Origin: Bacteroidota bacterium | GTDB lineage: Bacteria > Bacteroidota > Bacteroidia > Chitinophagales > Chitinophagaceae | NCBI GenBank assembly: GCA_018266455.1 | Contig: JAFEAJ010000031.1 | Coordinates: 1 to 64,000 of the forward strand | Direction: 5' to 3' | Length of the DNA stretch: 64,000 bases | Shown: in pieces, positions 35,894-47,224 of the stretch | Layout: each line of letters starts with the position of its first letter | Position numbering within the stretch: the first letter of the stretch is position 1 | Made by a program: the position numbers and the translations under genes | Notes under the pieces: model-generated | Told to the model about the DNA's origin: nothing | Databases searched by the model: none | The model's input: the letters and a program-made list of their open reading frames with translations, nothing else

Positions 35894-37021
35894 ATGATCA
35901 CACGTTATAATTATGAAGAATATTTTTTACTGTATGTAGATAATGAATTAGCTGCAACAGAAAGAATGGCTGTGGAAGAATTTATCCGGCAGCATCCAGA
36001 TTTGGAAGAAGAACTGATTTTGCTGAGAAAATCTGTTGTTCAACCGGAAAATAATATTTCTTTTCGCGATAAATACCTCTTGCTGAAACATGCAGATGAA
36101 CAACACCTCATCAACATCAATAATTACGAGGAATATTTTTTGCTATACCTGGATAATGAATTGGATGAGTTGACAAAAAAACAAGTTGAAGAATTTTTGG
36201 GCAGGAACCAGTCTTTGCAGAACGAGTTCAGCCTTTTAAAACAAGCCAGGCTCAAAGCAGATGATTCCATCGTATTTGAGGGGAAAGAAGCTCTTTATAA
36301 AGGAAGCAAACGCAGAAAGCCGATGCCCTTATTTTGGATAAGCGCTGCTGCAGCAGTAGCAGGATTGTTGATTGTGGTTTTTTTGTTTTTGGAAAAAAAT
36401 GACACCTACAGAACAAGCCCTCATCAAACTGTTGCTGAGCATGCAACTGATGGCACAAATAATGCTGTTGCGCAAAAAGACATAAAAACCGGTATAAAAA
36501 AAATAGTGCCTGTAACTTCTTCTGCCAGTAATCCGTTAAATAACGACCAGCCAATTAGCAAAGATATTATTAACAGGGGAACAAAATCACAGCAACACCA
36601 AACAGCTATGATTCAAGATCAGTTTACAAATAGGAGTGAAGGGAAAAAACAAGCGGATGCCTTTTTAACAACAACAAGTAACACTGATAGCAGCGCGAGC
36701 AATAATTTGGTCAGCGCCAACATTTCAAAACCACAAATTATTGACGAACCGGTTGCTGTTATTAAAACAGATATTGCCCCAGATAAAATTGTGGTGGTGG
36801 TTGATAACTCATTCTATGAAAAAGATCAGAATAGCAAGAGCTCTTATACCAAACTTTCTGCCACAGAAAATGAAAGCTACGCAGACAACGATTCTGAAAA
36901 AAGAAATAAGCTGCGCAGCGTTTTCAGGAGAGTGTCCCGAGTTTTTAACAAACCATCAGATGACGACAGCAACAACAAGCGTTCAGTTGCCATCGGGAGC
37001 TTTCAAATAGCATTAAGATAA
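35894..37021 (+). CDS. Anti-sigma-like membrane protein with duplicated N-terminal domain
   Basis: 375 residues. Two tandem copies of a ~55-residue helical domain (NYEEYFLLYVDNELAATERM at about 4-23 and NYEEYFLLYLDNELDELTKK at about 76-95) are followed by one transmembrane helix near 155-170 (PLFWISAAAAVAGLLIVVFL) and a long Ser/Thr/Asn/Lys-rich periplasmic tail. This is the layout of anti-sigma factors, but zinc ligands of the ZAS/zf-HC2 type are not seen. Its place right after the ECF sigma gene supports that role by inference. It overlaps the next frame by one base (TAATG). Confidence 0.8.
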   Translation: MITRYNYEEYFLLYVDNELAATERMAVEEFIRQHPDLEEELILLRKSVVQPENNISFRDKYLLLKHADEQHLININNYEEYFLLYLDNELDELTKKQVEEFLGRNQSLQNEFSLLKQARLKADDSIVFEGKEALYKGSKRRKPMPLFWISAAAAVAGLLIVVFLFLEKNDTYRTSPHQTVAEHATDGTNNAVAQKDIKTGIKKIVPVTSSASNPLNNDQPISKDIINRGTKSQQHQTAMIQDQFTNRSEGKKQADAFLTTTSNTDSSASNNLVSANISKPQIIDEPVAVIKTDIAPDKIVVVVDNSFYEKDQNSKSSYTKLSATENESYADNDSEKRNKLRSVFRRVSRVFNKPSDDDSNNKRSVAIGSFQIALR

Positions 37022-37041
37022 TGATAATTCAAAATGAAATA

Positions 37042-37863
37042 ATGAAAAAGAAATTTTTATTGATAGCGGCTTTATTTGCAATGCTTGCAAGCCAGGCACA
37101 AACTGATACTGCCGGAAAAAACACCAACAGCCTGGAAGACACCATCCGGGTTGGTAATATGGTAATTGTAAGAAATACGGGCAATGACAACGACAGCATA
37201 GTCATACACACACATCACCGCCACCCTTACTACAAACCATCAAACATCAGCACCAATTGGGTAATACTAGATCTTGGTTTTGCCAATTATGCCGATAATA
37301 CCAATTATCCCTCGGGCTTTGCGGCCGCCTCAACAAAAGATTGGTTTAACCTGCGCACTGGAAAATCAGTAGATGTAAATATTTGGCTCTTCATGCAAAG
37401 GCTGAATGTGATCAAACATGTGGTGAACTTAAAATACGGGCTTGGGATTGAACTGAACAATTACCGCTATTCATCCCCTGTGCTTTTCAGCGAAGATCCT
37501 TCCACACAGGTGGCTTATGACCTCAGCAGGCACTATAAGAAAAACAAGCTGGCTGCAGATTATGTAACTGTGCCACTAATGCTCAATTTCAATTTTACCC
37601 CCCATCGCCGCGAAGGTTTTGGCATCAGTTTCGGAGCAAGCGCCGGGTATTTGTATTCATCCAGGCAAAAAGTGGTCACAAATGAAAATGGCAAGCAAAA
37701 GAAACATGATGATTTTGACCTTGACCCCTGGAAGATTTCCTGGATTGGCGAAATTCAATTGGGCTTTATGCGGTTCTATGGTTCTTATGCCACTAAAAGC
37801 ATGTTCAAGCAGGGCCTTGATCAAATACCTTATACTGTTGGCATACGTTTCAGCAACTGGTAG
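37042..37863 (+). CDS. Outer-membrane beta-barrel protein in sigma operon
   Basis: 273-residue exported protein: signal peptide MKKKFLLIAALFAMLASQAQ, a linker, then barrel strands (WVILDLGFANYADNTNYPSG, NLKYGLGIELNNYRYSSPVL, FGISFGASAGYLYSSRQKV) with a PYTVGIRFSNW end. Resembles the PorT-family/OMP_b-brl barrels that close ECF operons in Bacteroidota. Start taken at MKKKFLL; an earlier ATG at 37021 overlaps the previous stop (TAATG) and could couple translation. A strong terminator follows. Confidence 0.82.
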   Translation: MKKKFLLIAALFAMLASQAQTDTAGKNTNSLEDTIRVGNMVIVRNTGNDNDSIVIHTHHRHPYYKPSNISTNWVILDLGFANYADNTNYPSGFAAASTKDWFNLRTGKSVDVNIWLFMQRLNVIKHVVNLKYGLGIELNNYRYSSPVLFSEDPSTQVAYDLSRHYKKNKLAADYVTVPLMLNFNFTPHRREGFGISFGASAGYLYSSRQKVVTNENGKQKKHDDFDLDPWKISWIGEIQLGFMRFYGSYATKSMFKQGLDQIPYTVGIRFSNW

Positions 37864-37882
37864 GTCTCCAAAAAAACTAAAG

Positions 37883-37927
37883 GGAGCAAAACAAATTGCG
37901 CATTAGCGTTTGTTGTGCTCCTTTTTT
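37883..37927 (+). terminator. Intrinsic terminator of the sigma operon
   Basis: GGAGCAAAACAAA (37883-37895) pairs with TTTGTTGTGCTCC (37909-37921), one mismatch, followed by six T. Confidence 0.92.
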
Positions 37928-38117
37928 ATTGAATATTGATCAGGAATTTTTCAGCGCTCTAAACCTGCTCCATCGTCTTTAGTCTTAATCCATTGAGTTT
38001 CATTTTACAATTATTTTTTATTTTGGGAAACCGAAAGGATAAGTTAAAGAAATCCACAACCTAAAATATTTGCAAGCGGCATAACGTTTGAGCAAAGGAT
38101 ATTTTAAACCCGATGAT

Positions 38118-38675
38118 ATGGGCGCAAAAAAAATTTTCCTTTTTATACTTTTTTTGACCCCCTTTTTTGCTTTCAGGGATGCAGACCTCAGGCTGGCAAG
38201 AAAAAACCCCTTTCGCCAGGGGCTGAACACCGATGGGGATGTGTACATCATTATTGTGAAATCTGATTATGAGCTTAAAGTGTTTGACAAGGATGGGTGG
38301 TATGCTACTTATCCTGTTGTGTTCGGCAACAAATCGCTTGGTGATAAAATGATGGAAGGCGACAGAAAAACCCCGGAAGGCGAATACCATATTGTAACCA
38401 AAAAACCTGATGCCAAATGGGATAAAATGATGCTGCTTGATTACCCTACAAAAGCAGATTACGCAAAATTCAATGACCGCAAAGCAAAAGGGCTGATTCC
38501 TAAAAATGCAAAAATTGGAAATGGCATTGGCATTCATGGCACATGGAACCACGATGAGATTGCCATAGACCTTTACCAGAACTGGACCAATGGTTGCATT
38601 TCTTTAAAGCGCGAAGACGTTGAAGAACTATACAATTTATTGCCCATCGGGACGAAGGTTATTATCCAGAAATAA
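38118..38675 (+). CDS. L,D-transpeptidase (YkuD domain) protein
   Basis: 185 residues: N-terminal signal/anchor (GAKKIFLFILFLTPFFAF), then a YkuD domain with VFGNKSLGDKMMEGDRKTPE, GIGIHGTW (His140) and NWTNGCISL (catalytic Cys160; usual SHGCVR). Such enzymes form 3-3 peptidoglycan cross-links or attach proteins to peptidoglycan in the periplasm. Start is the ATG at 38118; a TTG 30 bp upstream adds nothing. The SHG motif reads TNG, a mild deviation. Confidence 0.88.
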   Translation: MGAKKIFLFILFLTPFFAFRDADLRLARKNPFRQGLNTDGDVYIIIVKSDYELKVFDKDGWYATYPVVFGNKSLGDKMMEGDRKTPEGEYHIVTKKPDAKWDKMMLLDYPTKADYAKFNDRKAKGLIPKNAKIGNGIGIHGTWNHDEIAIDLYQNWTNGCISLKREDVEELYNLLPIGTKVIIQK

Positions 38676-38754
38676 CCAGGCCTACTGACTCCAAAAAATT
38701 ATCCTGTTAAACCCGAAAACATCTTTGTTTATAACGGGATAGCATTATATCAGG

Positions 38755-40692
38755 TTAAAGTTTACCTGTTTTTATATCGTCCACCACGCTGGGGTCGAGC
38801 AACGCCGTGGTGTCGCCGAGGTTTTGCGTTTCTCCTTCTGCAATCTTTCTTAAAATCCTGCGCATAATTTTTCCGCTGCGTGTCTTGGGGAGCCCTTTTA
38901 CAAACTGGATCTTATCAGGCTTGGCTATCGGCCCAATAATCCTTGTAACCGTTTGTAAAATATCTTTCCTGTTCAGATCAGCGTCAATCTGATGGCCTGT
39001 GTAAATTACATAGGCATAAATTCCCTGGCCTTTGATGGCATGGGGGAAACCTACTACAGCGCTTTCTACCACACCTGCATGCATGTTAATGGCATTTTCC
39101 ACTTCAGCAGTGCCAATGCGATGGCCACTCACGTTCAGTACATCATCTACCCGGCCTGTAATGCGGAAGTTGCCTTCTTCATCTTTCAATGCCCCATCTC
39201 CGGTAAAATATAAATTAGGGTAAGTTGCAAAATAATTTGTGCGGCACCGCTCATGGTCTCCATAAGTAGTCCGTATAATTGAAGGCCAGGGGTTTTTGAT
39301 ACAAAGATTTCCTTTGTATAATCCGTGCTCATCTTTTTCTGTCACTTCTTTTCCATTTTCATCTACTAAAATTGGGTGAACACCGGGCATGGGCAAAGTA
39401 GCCCAGGATGGCCTCGCCGGCGTTATGCCCGCCAGATTGGAAATCATAATGCCACCTGTTTCTGTTTGCCACCAGGTGTCAACTATCGGGCATTTTTTCT
39501 TTCCCACGTGTTCATTGTACCAGTGCCATGCTTCTTCATTAATAGGCTCACCAACGGTGCCCAGCACTTTTAAGGTTGACAGGTTTTTATTTTTTAATGG
39601 TTCAAGGCCAAATCCCATCAGGCTCCTGATTGCAGTTGGCGCAGTATATAAAATATTGACCTTATGCCTGTCAACAATATCCCAAAATCTTCCGGCATCG
39701 GGCCATGTTGGGATCCCTTCAAACATCAATGAAGTTGCTCCAGCGCTTAACGGGCCGTAAACAATATAGCTGTGGCCCGTGATCCAACCAATATCTGCCG
39801 TGCAAAAGTACACGTCGCCAGGCTGGTACTGGAACACATTTACAAAGGTGTAGTTGTTCCAAACCATATAACCTCCGCAGGTATGCACAACGCCTTTCGG
39901 TTTGCCGGTGCTCCCGGAAGTATATAAAATGAATAACGGGTCTTCTGCATCCATTTCTTCTGCGGGAAACGATACTATCCCATCCTTTTCCACCTGCGAT
40001 TCTGCAAAATCCATTTCATCTTCCCACCACAGGTCTCTTCCTTTGATCATGGAAACCGGTGTTCTGGTTCTTGTGTAAACAATTACTTTTTTTACTGTCC
40101 TGTTGCCGATCAATGCATCGTCAATCACGCTTTTTAAGGGAATGTCTTTTCCCCCGCGATAAGCACCGTCACAGGTAATGATGTATTCTGCCTGTGCATC
40201 GTTCAGCCTGTCTGCAATACTTTGAGCACTGAATCCGCCAAAAATGACGCTGTGTATAGCGCCGATCCTTGCGCAGCCTAAAACTGCATAAGCCAGTTCG
40301 GGCACCATGCCCATATAAATGCAAACACGGTCGCCTTTTTTCACGCCGTTGTTTTTCAGCATTTGTGCCACCTGGCAAACCCGTTTGTGCAAACGGTTAT
40401 ACGTTACAATGCGCACCCTCTCCTCGGGGTTATTGGGTTCCCAAATTATTGCAGGCTTTTCGCCCATGGCTGCCAAGTGCCTGTCAATACAGTTTTCCGT
40501 GATGTTCAGTTTGCCGCCCAGGAACCAGCGCACATGCGGCTCGATAAAATTCCAGTCAAGCACTTTGTCCCATTTTTTTTTCCACTGAAAATTTTCAGCA
40601 ACCTCGCCCCAAAAAGCTTCCGGGTTTTCTTCACTTTTTTTGTACGCTGATTTGTACTCATCAACAGACCTGATCTGGTATGGATAACTCAT
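38755..40692 (-). CDS. acs: Acetyl-CoA synthetase
   Basis: 645-residue AMP-forming ligase that activates acetate. Motifs: N-terminal FWGEVAENFQWKKKWDKVLD, P-loop-like LYTSGSTGKPKGVVHT, DTWWQTETGGIMIS, FTGDGALKDEEGN and the acetylatable-Lys segment LPKTRSGKIMRRILRK near the end. Length is typical. Likely controlled by acetylation of that Lys, as known for Acs. Monocistronic. Confidence 0.96.
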   Translation of the reverse strand: MSYPYQIRSVDEYKSAYKKSEENPEAFWGEVAENFQWKKKWDKVLDWNFIEPHVRWFLGGKLNITENCIDRHLAAMGEKPAIIWEPNNPEERVRIVTYNRLHKRVCQVAQMLKNNGVKKGDRVCIYMGMVPELAYAVLGCARIGAIHSVIFGGFSAQSIADRLNDAQAEYIITCDGAYRGGKDIPLKSVIDDALIGNRTVKKVIVYTRTRTPVSMIKGRDLWWEDEMDFAESQVEKDGIVSFPAEEMDAEDPLFILYTSGSTGKPKGVVHTCGGYMVWNNYTFVNVFQYQPGDVYFCTADIGWITGHSYIVYGPLSAGATSLMFEGIPTWPDAGRFWDIVDRHKVNILYTAPTAIRSLMGFGLEPLKNKNLSTLKVLGTVGEPINEEAWHWYNEHVGKKKCPIVDTWWQTETGGIMISNLAGITPARPSWATLPMPGVHPILVDENGKEVTEKDEHGLYKGNLCIKNPWPSIIRTTYGDHERCRTNYFATYPNLYFTGDGALKDEEGNFRITGRVDDVLNVSGHRIGTAEVENAINMHAGVVESAVVGFPHAIKGQGIYAYVIYTGHQIDADLNRKDILQTVTRIIGPIAKPDKIQFVKGLPKTRSGKIMRRILRKIAEGETQNLGDTTALLDPSVVDDIKTGKL

Positions 40693-40834
40693 AAGGCGAA
40701 CAATTTTGAGGGGTAAATTTAAAGTTTAATCAGCACATAAAAAACCGAAAGGCTTATAAGGCCTAAAGCGCTATTGGCCTTTGCCCATATTTTCACATGC
40801 CAAATTTATTATCTTCGCGCAGCAAACCTCCCCC

Positions 40835-41740
40835 ATGTCGATTGAAATAAAAGGGCTCACAAAAATCTACGGCGAACAGAAAGCAGTCGACCATATTTCT
40901 TTTTCGGTGAATAAAGGAGAGGTTGTGGGCTTCCTTGGGCCAAACGGCGCCGGGAAATCGACCACCATGAAGATTATTACCGGTTATCTCCATCAATCGG
41001 AAGGCGAAGCATTTGTTTGCGGCACTAACGTTCAGGAACAACCGATGGCAACCAAAAAGAAAATCGGTTACCTGCCGGAAGCCAACCCGCTCTATTATGA
41101 CATGTATGTGAAGGAATACCTGGGGTTTGTAGCTAATGTGCATGAAGTCAGAGGTCAGAGGTCGGAGGTCATTAGTAAAACGATTGATTTGGTGGGATTG
41201 ACACCCGAAAGCAAAAAGAAAATCGGACAGCTCTCCAAGGGATATAAACAACGTGTTGGACTAGCTGCCGCGCTGATCCATGAGCCAGAAGTGTTGATTT
41301 TGGATGAACCTACCAGTGGGCTCGATCCAAACCAGATTATTGAAATCAGGGAAGTAATAAAAAACCTGGGTAAAGATAAAACGGTATTGTTCTCATCACA
41401 TATTTTGCAGGAGGTAGAAGCGATTTGTGACCGCGTCATCATTATCAATAAAGGAAAAATTGTGGCTGACGACAAGCTGAACAATCTGCAAGGTGCCAAC
41501 GGTAATCACCATATAGTTATCGTGCAGTTTAAAGAAAACGTGAATCCTGAACTGATAAAAACTGTAAAGGACATCGTTAGTGCGGAGCAACTGCAAACCG
41601 GAAACTGGAAACTGGAAACCGACAATCCTGAATCTGTTCGCAAACAATTAATGCAATTGTCATTGCAGCATAACCTGAATATTGTTTCTTTGCAAAGCGG
41701 CGAGCAAAGTTTAGAAGAGGTATTCAGGAGCCTGACAGCC

Positions 41741-41743
<3 letters not shown>
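40835..41743 (+). CDS. gldA: Gliding-motility ABC transporter ATP-binding protein GldA
   Basis: 302-residue ABC ATPase. Walker A GFLGPNGAGKSTTMK, signature LSKGYKQRVGLAAALI, Walker B VLILDEPTSGLDPNQ and H-loop LFSSHILQEVEAI are all present. The sequence closely follows the GldA/CcmA-type pattern. Start at MSIEIKGLTKIYG. The unusual part is two in-frame heptanucleotide tandem repeats inside the gene (41147-41170 and 41600-41619), coding HEVRGQRSEV and LQTGNWKLETDN. GldF/GldG partners are not in the window. The stop codon lies in a 13-bp inverted repeat (41741-41753). Confidence 0.85.
41147..41170 (+). repeat. Heptamer tandem repeat in gldA (GTCAGAG x3)
   Basis: GTCAGAG-GTCAGAG-GTCGGAG-GTC. 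Three units equal 21 bp, so the reading frame is kept. Confidence 0.85.
41600..41619 (+). repeat. Heptamer tandem repeat in gldA (GGAAACT x3)
   Basis: GGAAACT-GGAAACT-GGAAAC; a second, different 7-bp repeat in the same gene, also frame-neutral. Confidence 0.85.
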
Positions 41744-43249
<1,506 letters not shown>

Positions 43250-43315
43250 AGTCAATTGCTAACGGTTAAAACTCATAACAGATCAGCTCCCATGGACCTT
43301 TAGCAAACTACAATT

Positions 43316-43615
43316 ATGGCATTTTTGCAAAACATACCATCCTGGGTGAAAAACAAGTACCTGCTTACTACAGTAGGTTTTGTGGCATGGATGTTCTTTT
43401 TCGATGAGAGGGATTTGATTACGACCCATATAAAGCAGCCCCTGGAGCTGAAAAAGCTCCAGCAAAGCGAAAAATATTATCAGGATGAAATCACAGCCAC
43501 CAAAAATGAGCTGTCAAGGTTAAAATCCAGCCCTTCAACTATTGAAAAATATGCCAGGGAAAGGTACCTGATGAAAAAAGATAATGAAGACCTTTTCTTA
43601 ATCCATGAAAAATAA
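43316..43615 (+). CDS. FtsB/DivIC-type septum formation initiator
   Basis: 99-residue bitopic membrane protein: one helix (YLLTTVGFVAWMFFFDERDL), then a coiled coil (LELKKLQQSEKYYQDEITAT) and the typical ending PSTIEKYARERYLMKKDNED. DivIC/FtsB binds FtsL and the divisome. Its place behind eno supports the assignment. Confidence 0.9.
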   Translation: MAFLQNIPSWVKNKYLLTTVGFVAWMFFFDERDLITTHIKQPLELKKLQQSEKYYQDEITATKNELSRLKSSPSTIEKYARERYLMKKDNEDLFLIHEK

Positions 43616-43764
43616 CCGTTTACCGAGCTTCTAATTGCATCTTGCCCTTTAATTGCAGTACTTGCCGTCTAAAAGGATTTTTTGAGATAAACGCAATAAG
43701 ACTACCCATTCGCCGTTTATTATGCGGACGTTTCAGGTTACTGGATAATAATTAAGGACATTAA

Positions 43765-44013
43765 ATGGTTTCGCCTATGACACTCTTTACACCGGAGGAT
43801 CTTCTGTTGTATTTGCACAAAGAATCTTCGCCAGAGCTGACAGCTGCAATTGAAGCAGCATTGAACGAAGATTGGGCACTTCGTGAAGAAATGCAGGCTC
43901 TGCAAACATTAGCCCCACAATTAGATAAGCTCATCGTTTCCCCAAGAATGGAAGTTGTTTTAAATGTGATGGATTATGCCAGAGAGACGGCAGTAGCCGC
44001 TTCGCATCAGTAA
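43765..44013 (+). CDS. Small anti-sigma-like helical domain protein
   Basis: 82 residues, no membrane helix. TPEDLLLYLHKESSPELTAA, then IEAALNEDWALREEMQALQT, resembles the duplicated N-terminal domain of the protein at 35894-37021 (EEYFLLYVDNEL... RQHPDLEEELILLRK) in pattern and length. It may act as a soluble version of that fold; no sigma gene is adjacent. A start at 43777 (MTLFTP) is equally possible. Located between divIC and nth. Confidence 0.6.
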   Translation: MVSPMTLFTPEDLLLYLHKESSPELTAAIEAALNEDWALREEMQALQTLAPQLDKLIVSPRMEVVLNVMDYARETAVAASHQ

Positions 44014-44055
44014 TAATCAACACAAGAGCGATTTGCGTAATTTCGTGGCCATACC

Positions 44056-44712
44056 ATGACACGGAAAGAACGTTTTCAGTTTGTTATTGATTATTTTCAG
44101 GAGCATGCCCCTGATGCAGAGACAGAACTGATATATGATAGCTCTTATGAATTATTGGTTGCTGTTATCTTGTCTGCCCAATGCACTGACAAGCGAGTGA
44201 ACATTACCACACCGGCCATCTTTGAAAGGTATCCTGATATCAAAAGGCTTGCCGGAGCCACGTTCGATGATCTTTTCCCTTTCATCAAAAGTATTTCTTA
44301 CCCCAACAATAAAACCAAGCACCTGATTGGCATGGCCAAAATGGTGATGGAAAAATTTGATGGCGAAATCCCGCTCACTGTTGATGAGTTGGTGCAATTG
44401 CCTGGCGTTGGAAGAAAGACAGCCAATGTCATCACTTCTGTTATTGATGAACAGCCGAATATGGCAGTAGACACTCACGTTTTCCGCGTTTCCGCAAGGA
44501 TCGGGCTGGCAGTAAATGCAAAAACTCCATTAGCCACCGAAAAACAATTGATCTCATTTATTCCTCAAAAGCTGGTTCACAAAGCACATCACTGGCTCAT
44601 CTTGCATGGCCGATATGTATGTGTTGCACGTAACCCAAAATGTGATAGGTGCGGACTGAAACCTGTTTGCATGTATTATAATAAAAATATTAAACAAAAG
44701 GGCTCCATATAA
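44056..44712 (+). CDS. nth: Endonuclease III
   Basis: 218-residue DNA glycosylase/AP lyase for oxidised pyrimidines. Helix-hairpin-helix LPGVGRKTANVI with the catalytic Lys, catalytic Asp in AVDTHVFRVS, and a 4Fe-4S loop CVARNPKCDRCGLKPVC (Cys spacing 6-2-5). The early motif SAQCTDKRVN is also family-typical. Length matches. Confidence 0.95.
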   Translation: MTRKERFQFVIDYFQEHAPDAETELIYDSSYELLVAVILSAQCTDKRVNITTPAIFERYPDIKRLAGATFDDLFPFIKSISYPNNKTKHLIGMAKMVMEKFDGEIPLTVDELVQLPGVGRKTANVITSVIDEQPNMAVDTHVFRVSARIGLAVNAKTPLATEKQLISFIPQKLVHKAHHWLILHGRYVCVARNPKCDRCGLKPVCMYYNKNIKQKGSI

Positions 44713-44893
44713 ATTTTCTTTGAGCGATGGCCTGCAGCATTATTGAGCATTGTTGGTTGCCGGAAGCTGCGATGGCGGCATGTTCTTTTCAATTTACGTT
44801 ATGCTGTTGTTCTTGGCTTATAAGGCCTGAGCCCTTCAAATAAATATGTAAGGGTTGAACTTTTGCACTGCAGAAAACATAAAACCCCAACAG

Positions 44894-44901
44894 TACATTT
44901 G
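44894..44901 (+). promoter_or_regulatory. -7 box (TACATTTG) 7 nt before the FUSC start
   Basis: TACATTTG fits TAnnTTTG; 7 nt before the ATG at 44909. A TTTG lies about 28 nt upstream, longer than the usual spacer. Confidence 0.4.
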
Positions 44902-44908
44902 CATTACT

Positions 44909-47122
44909 ATGGATTACCTGAAGCAATATAGAAGTTTTGTAAATAGCTATTACCTCTCGGAAGGCGTGCGCATAACCATCGGTGTGGCATTGCCGGCAAT
45001 TATTTTAGGCTATTTTCACAATCTTTCTTCAGGCATTATGGTTTCACTGGGCGCACTTTGTGCCAGCCTGCCCGACAATGCGGGCCCAATCCATCACCGC
45101 CGTAATGCCATGATGGTTTGCGCTGTTGTGGTATTTATGGTGTCTTTGATTACCGGCATGGCTTCATCAAGCCCTTTTGTTCTTGGCATTACAATACTTA
45201 TTTTTTGCTTTGTATTTGCCATGATTGGTGTTTATGGTAGCCGCGCCACATCAATTGGGATGGCTGCACTACTGATGATGGTGCTAAATCTTGAAGGGCG
45301 CCATTATGGGTGGGAGCTTTTTTTTAACTCGGTATACATTTTATGCGGAAGCGCCTGGTATATGCTGCTGAGTTTGTCTATTTATAGTTTTCGCCCTTAT
45401 AAGCTGGTTCAGCAGGCATTAGGGGAGTGTATTCAATCAACCGCAGATTATCTGCATACCAGGGCCTATTTCTATGAAAAAAGAAACGATTATACCAAAA
45501 TTTATAACCAGTTATTCGATAATCAGATTGCAGTGCACCAAAAACAGGAACTGGTGCGTGAATTGCTTTTTAAAAGCAGGGACATAGTAAAAGAGTCGAC
45601 AACCATTGGGCGGGCCCTGGTTATCCTATTTCTTGATATTGTTGATTTATTTGAAAGGATCATTGCCTCGCACCAGGATTATGATCTGCTGCACAAAATT
45701 TTTGATAATAAAAGCATCCTCGAAAAATTTAAGCAGGTTATTGTTTCCATGTCCGATGAGCTGGATGGCATAGGCATTGCTGTTAAAAGCAATGAAACTT
45801 ACCCTGGCAATGCCAACCTGAGTGCCGAAATCAATAAACTGGCTGCTTATTTTGAAGAATTCCGAGACAAAACCCGCACCGCTGAAAACGTAGAAGCATT
45901 TATCAGCCTTCGCCAGATACTGAAAAATATTGAAGATATGGCTTTGCGCATCAACACCCTGGGAAAATATACATCGTATGACAAAGCAGTGATAAAAAAG
46001 CAACGGCAAAAATTAGATTATGATGAATTTGTAGCACACCAGCATATAGAACCAAAATTATTGCTGGAAAATCTCAGCGTGCAATCGAGTGTATTCAGGC
46101 ATTCTATTCGGCTGTGCATTGCTACCCTGGCTGGTTTTATCGTTTCGCAATTTTTTCCCTTCCGCCACAGTTACTGGATTTTGCTTACCATAATCGTTAT
46201 TATAAAGCCGGGATATAGCCTTACTAAGAAAAGGAATACAGAAAGATTGATCGGCACAATTGCCGGTGCATTGATTGGGATAGCTGCTTTGTATTTTATA
46301 AAAGAGAAGGCCGCCTTATTTGTGTTGATGATTATTTTTATGATTGGGGCATATAGTTTTATGCGCACAAAATATTTGGTCTTTGTGTTATTGATGACCC
46401 CCTATGTTTTGCTGTTGTTCCGCTTGCTCAGCCCCAACAATTTTCAAATGGTAATCAATGATCGTATTATTGATACGCTGATAGGCTCTGCCATTGCTTT
46501 TCTTGCCAACATATTTTTATTCCCTTCATGGGAACATGAGCAAATTAATGATTACATGTTCAAAATGATTGAAGCCAACCTCAGCTATTTTGACAATGTA
46601 GCGGGACCTCTTCTAAATCAGGAAAAATCTGCCACTCAATATAAGCTGTCGCGCAAAAAAGCATTTGTTTCTCTAGCGAATCTGACCGATGCTTTTAACC
46701 GGATGTTGAGCGAACCAAAAAACAAGCAAAAAAATGCACAGCAGCTGCACCAGTTTGTTGTATCCAATCACATGCTCACGTCGCATATAGCCACGCTTGC
46801 CTATTATATGCCAGGTTTTGATAAAAACAACAGTACTTATGATTTCCCTGCGGCTGTCAAGGCGGTTGAATTGAAGTTAAAGACTGTTTTAGCGATGTTA
46901 GCGCCTGGAAAAAAAGGAGAAAAAACCAATGAGAGCGATTGGCGCATTTTTAATTTAAAAATAGATGAACTGGCTGAAAAAAGGAAAAGAGAATTGAAAG
47001 CAGGCATCTTTGAAAGCGAAACAAAAAAAGAATTATCGAATGTCAAACCAGTCGCCGACCAGTTCAACTTCATTATGGGTATTGCAACAAATCTCGAAAA
47101 AATGGAAATGGGGAAGAACTGA
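44909..47122 (+). CDS. FUSC-family membrane protein (YccS/YhfK-like)
   Basis: 737-residue inner-membrane protein with two sets of hydrophobic helices: the first near 20-170 (VRITIGVALPAIILGYFHNL, ALLMMVLNLEGRHYGWELFF), the second near 395-530 (LCIATLAGFIVSQFFPF, HSYWILLTIIVIIKPGYSLT). A long helical cytoplasmic region lies between and after them. The SYWILLTIIVIIKPGYSLTKKR stretch is the FUSC (fusaric-acid-resistance) signature. Role: probable efflux or envelope function, substrate unknown. Start at MDYLKQYRSF. Confidence 0.9.
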   Translation: MDYLKQYRSFVNSYYLSEGVRITIGVALPAIILGYFHNLSSGIMVSLGALCASLPDNAGPIHHRRNAMMVCAVVVFMVSLITGMASSSPFVLGITILIFCFVFAMIGVYGSRATSIGMAALLMMVLNLEGRHYGWELFFNSVYILCGSAWYMLLSLSIYSFRPYKLVQQALGECIQSTADYLHTRAYFYEKRNDYTKIYNQLFDNQIAVHQKQELVRELLFKSRDIVKESTTIGRALVILFLDIVDLFERIIASHQDYDLLHKIFDNKSILEKFKQVIVSMSDELDGIGIAVKSNETYPGNANLSAEINKLAAYFEEFRDKTRTAENVEAFISLRQILKNIEDMALRINTLGKYTSYDKAVIKKQRQKLDYDEFVAHQHIEPKLLLENLSVQSSVFRHSIRLCIATLAGFIVSQFFPFRHSYWILLTIIVIIKPGYSLTKKRNTERLIGTIAGALIGIAALYFIKEKAALFVLMIIFMIGAYSFMRTKYLVFVLLMTPYVLLLFRLLSPNNFQMVINDRIIDTLIGSAIAFLANIFLFPSWEHEQINDYMFKMIEANLSYFDNVAGPLLNQEKSATQYKLSRKKAFVSLANLTDAFNRMLSEPKNKQKNAQQLHQFVVSNHMLTSHIATLAYYMPGFDKNNSTYDFPAAVKAVELKLKTVLAMLAPGKKGEKTNESDWRIFNLKIDELAEKRKRELKAGIFESETKKELSNVKPVADQFNFIMGIATNLEKMEMGKN

Positions 47123-47224
47123 CTCTGTAAATTTTGTTTTTTACCGGCAAATACACTATTCCAATTAGCCGAAATAATGGTGATGTGCGCTGCATTCCCG
47201 AACAAAATAATTTTTAAAAAAAAT

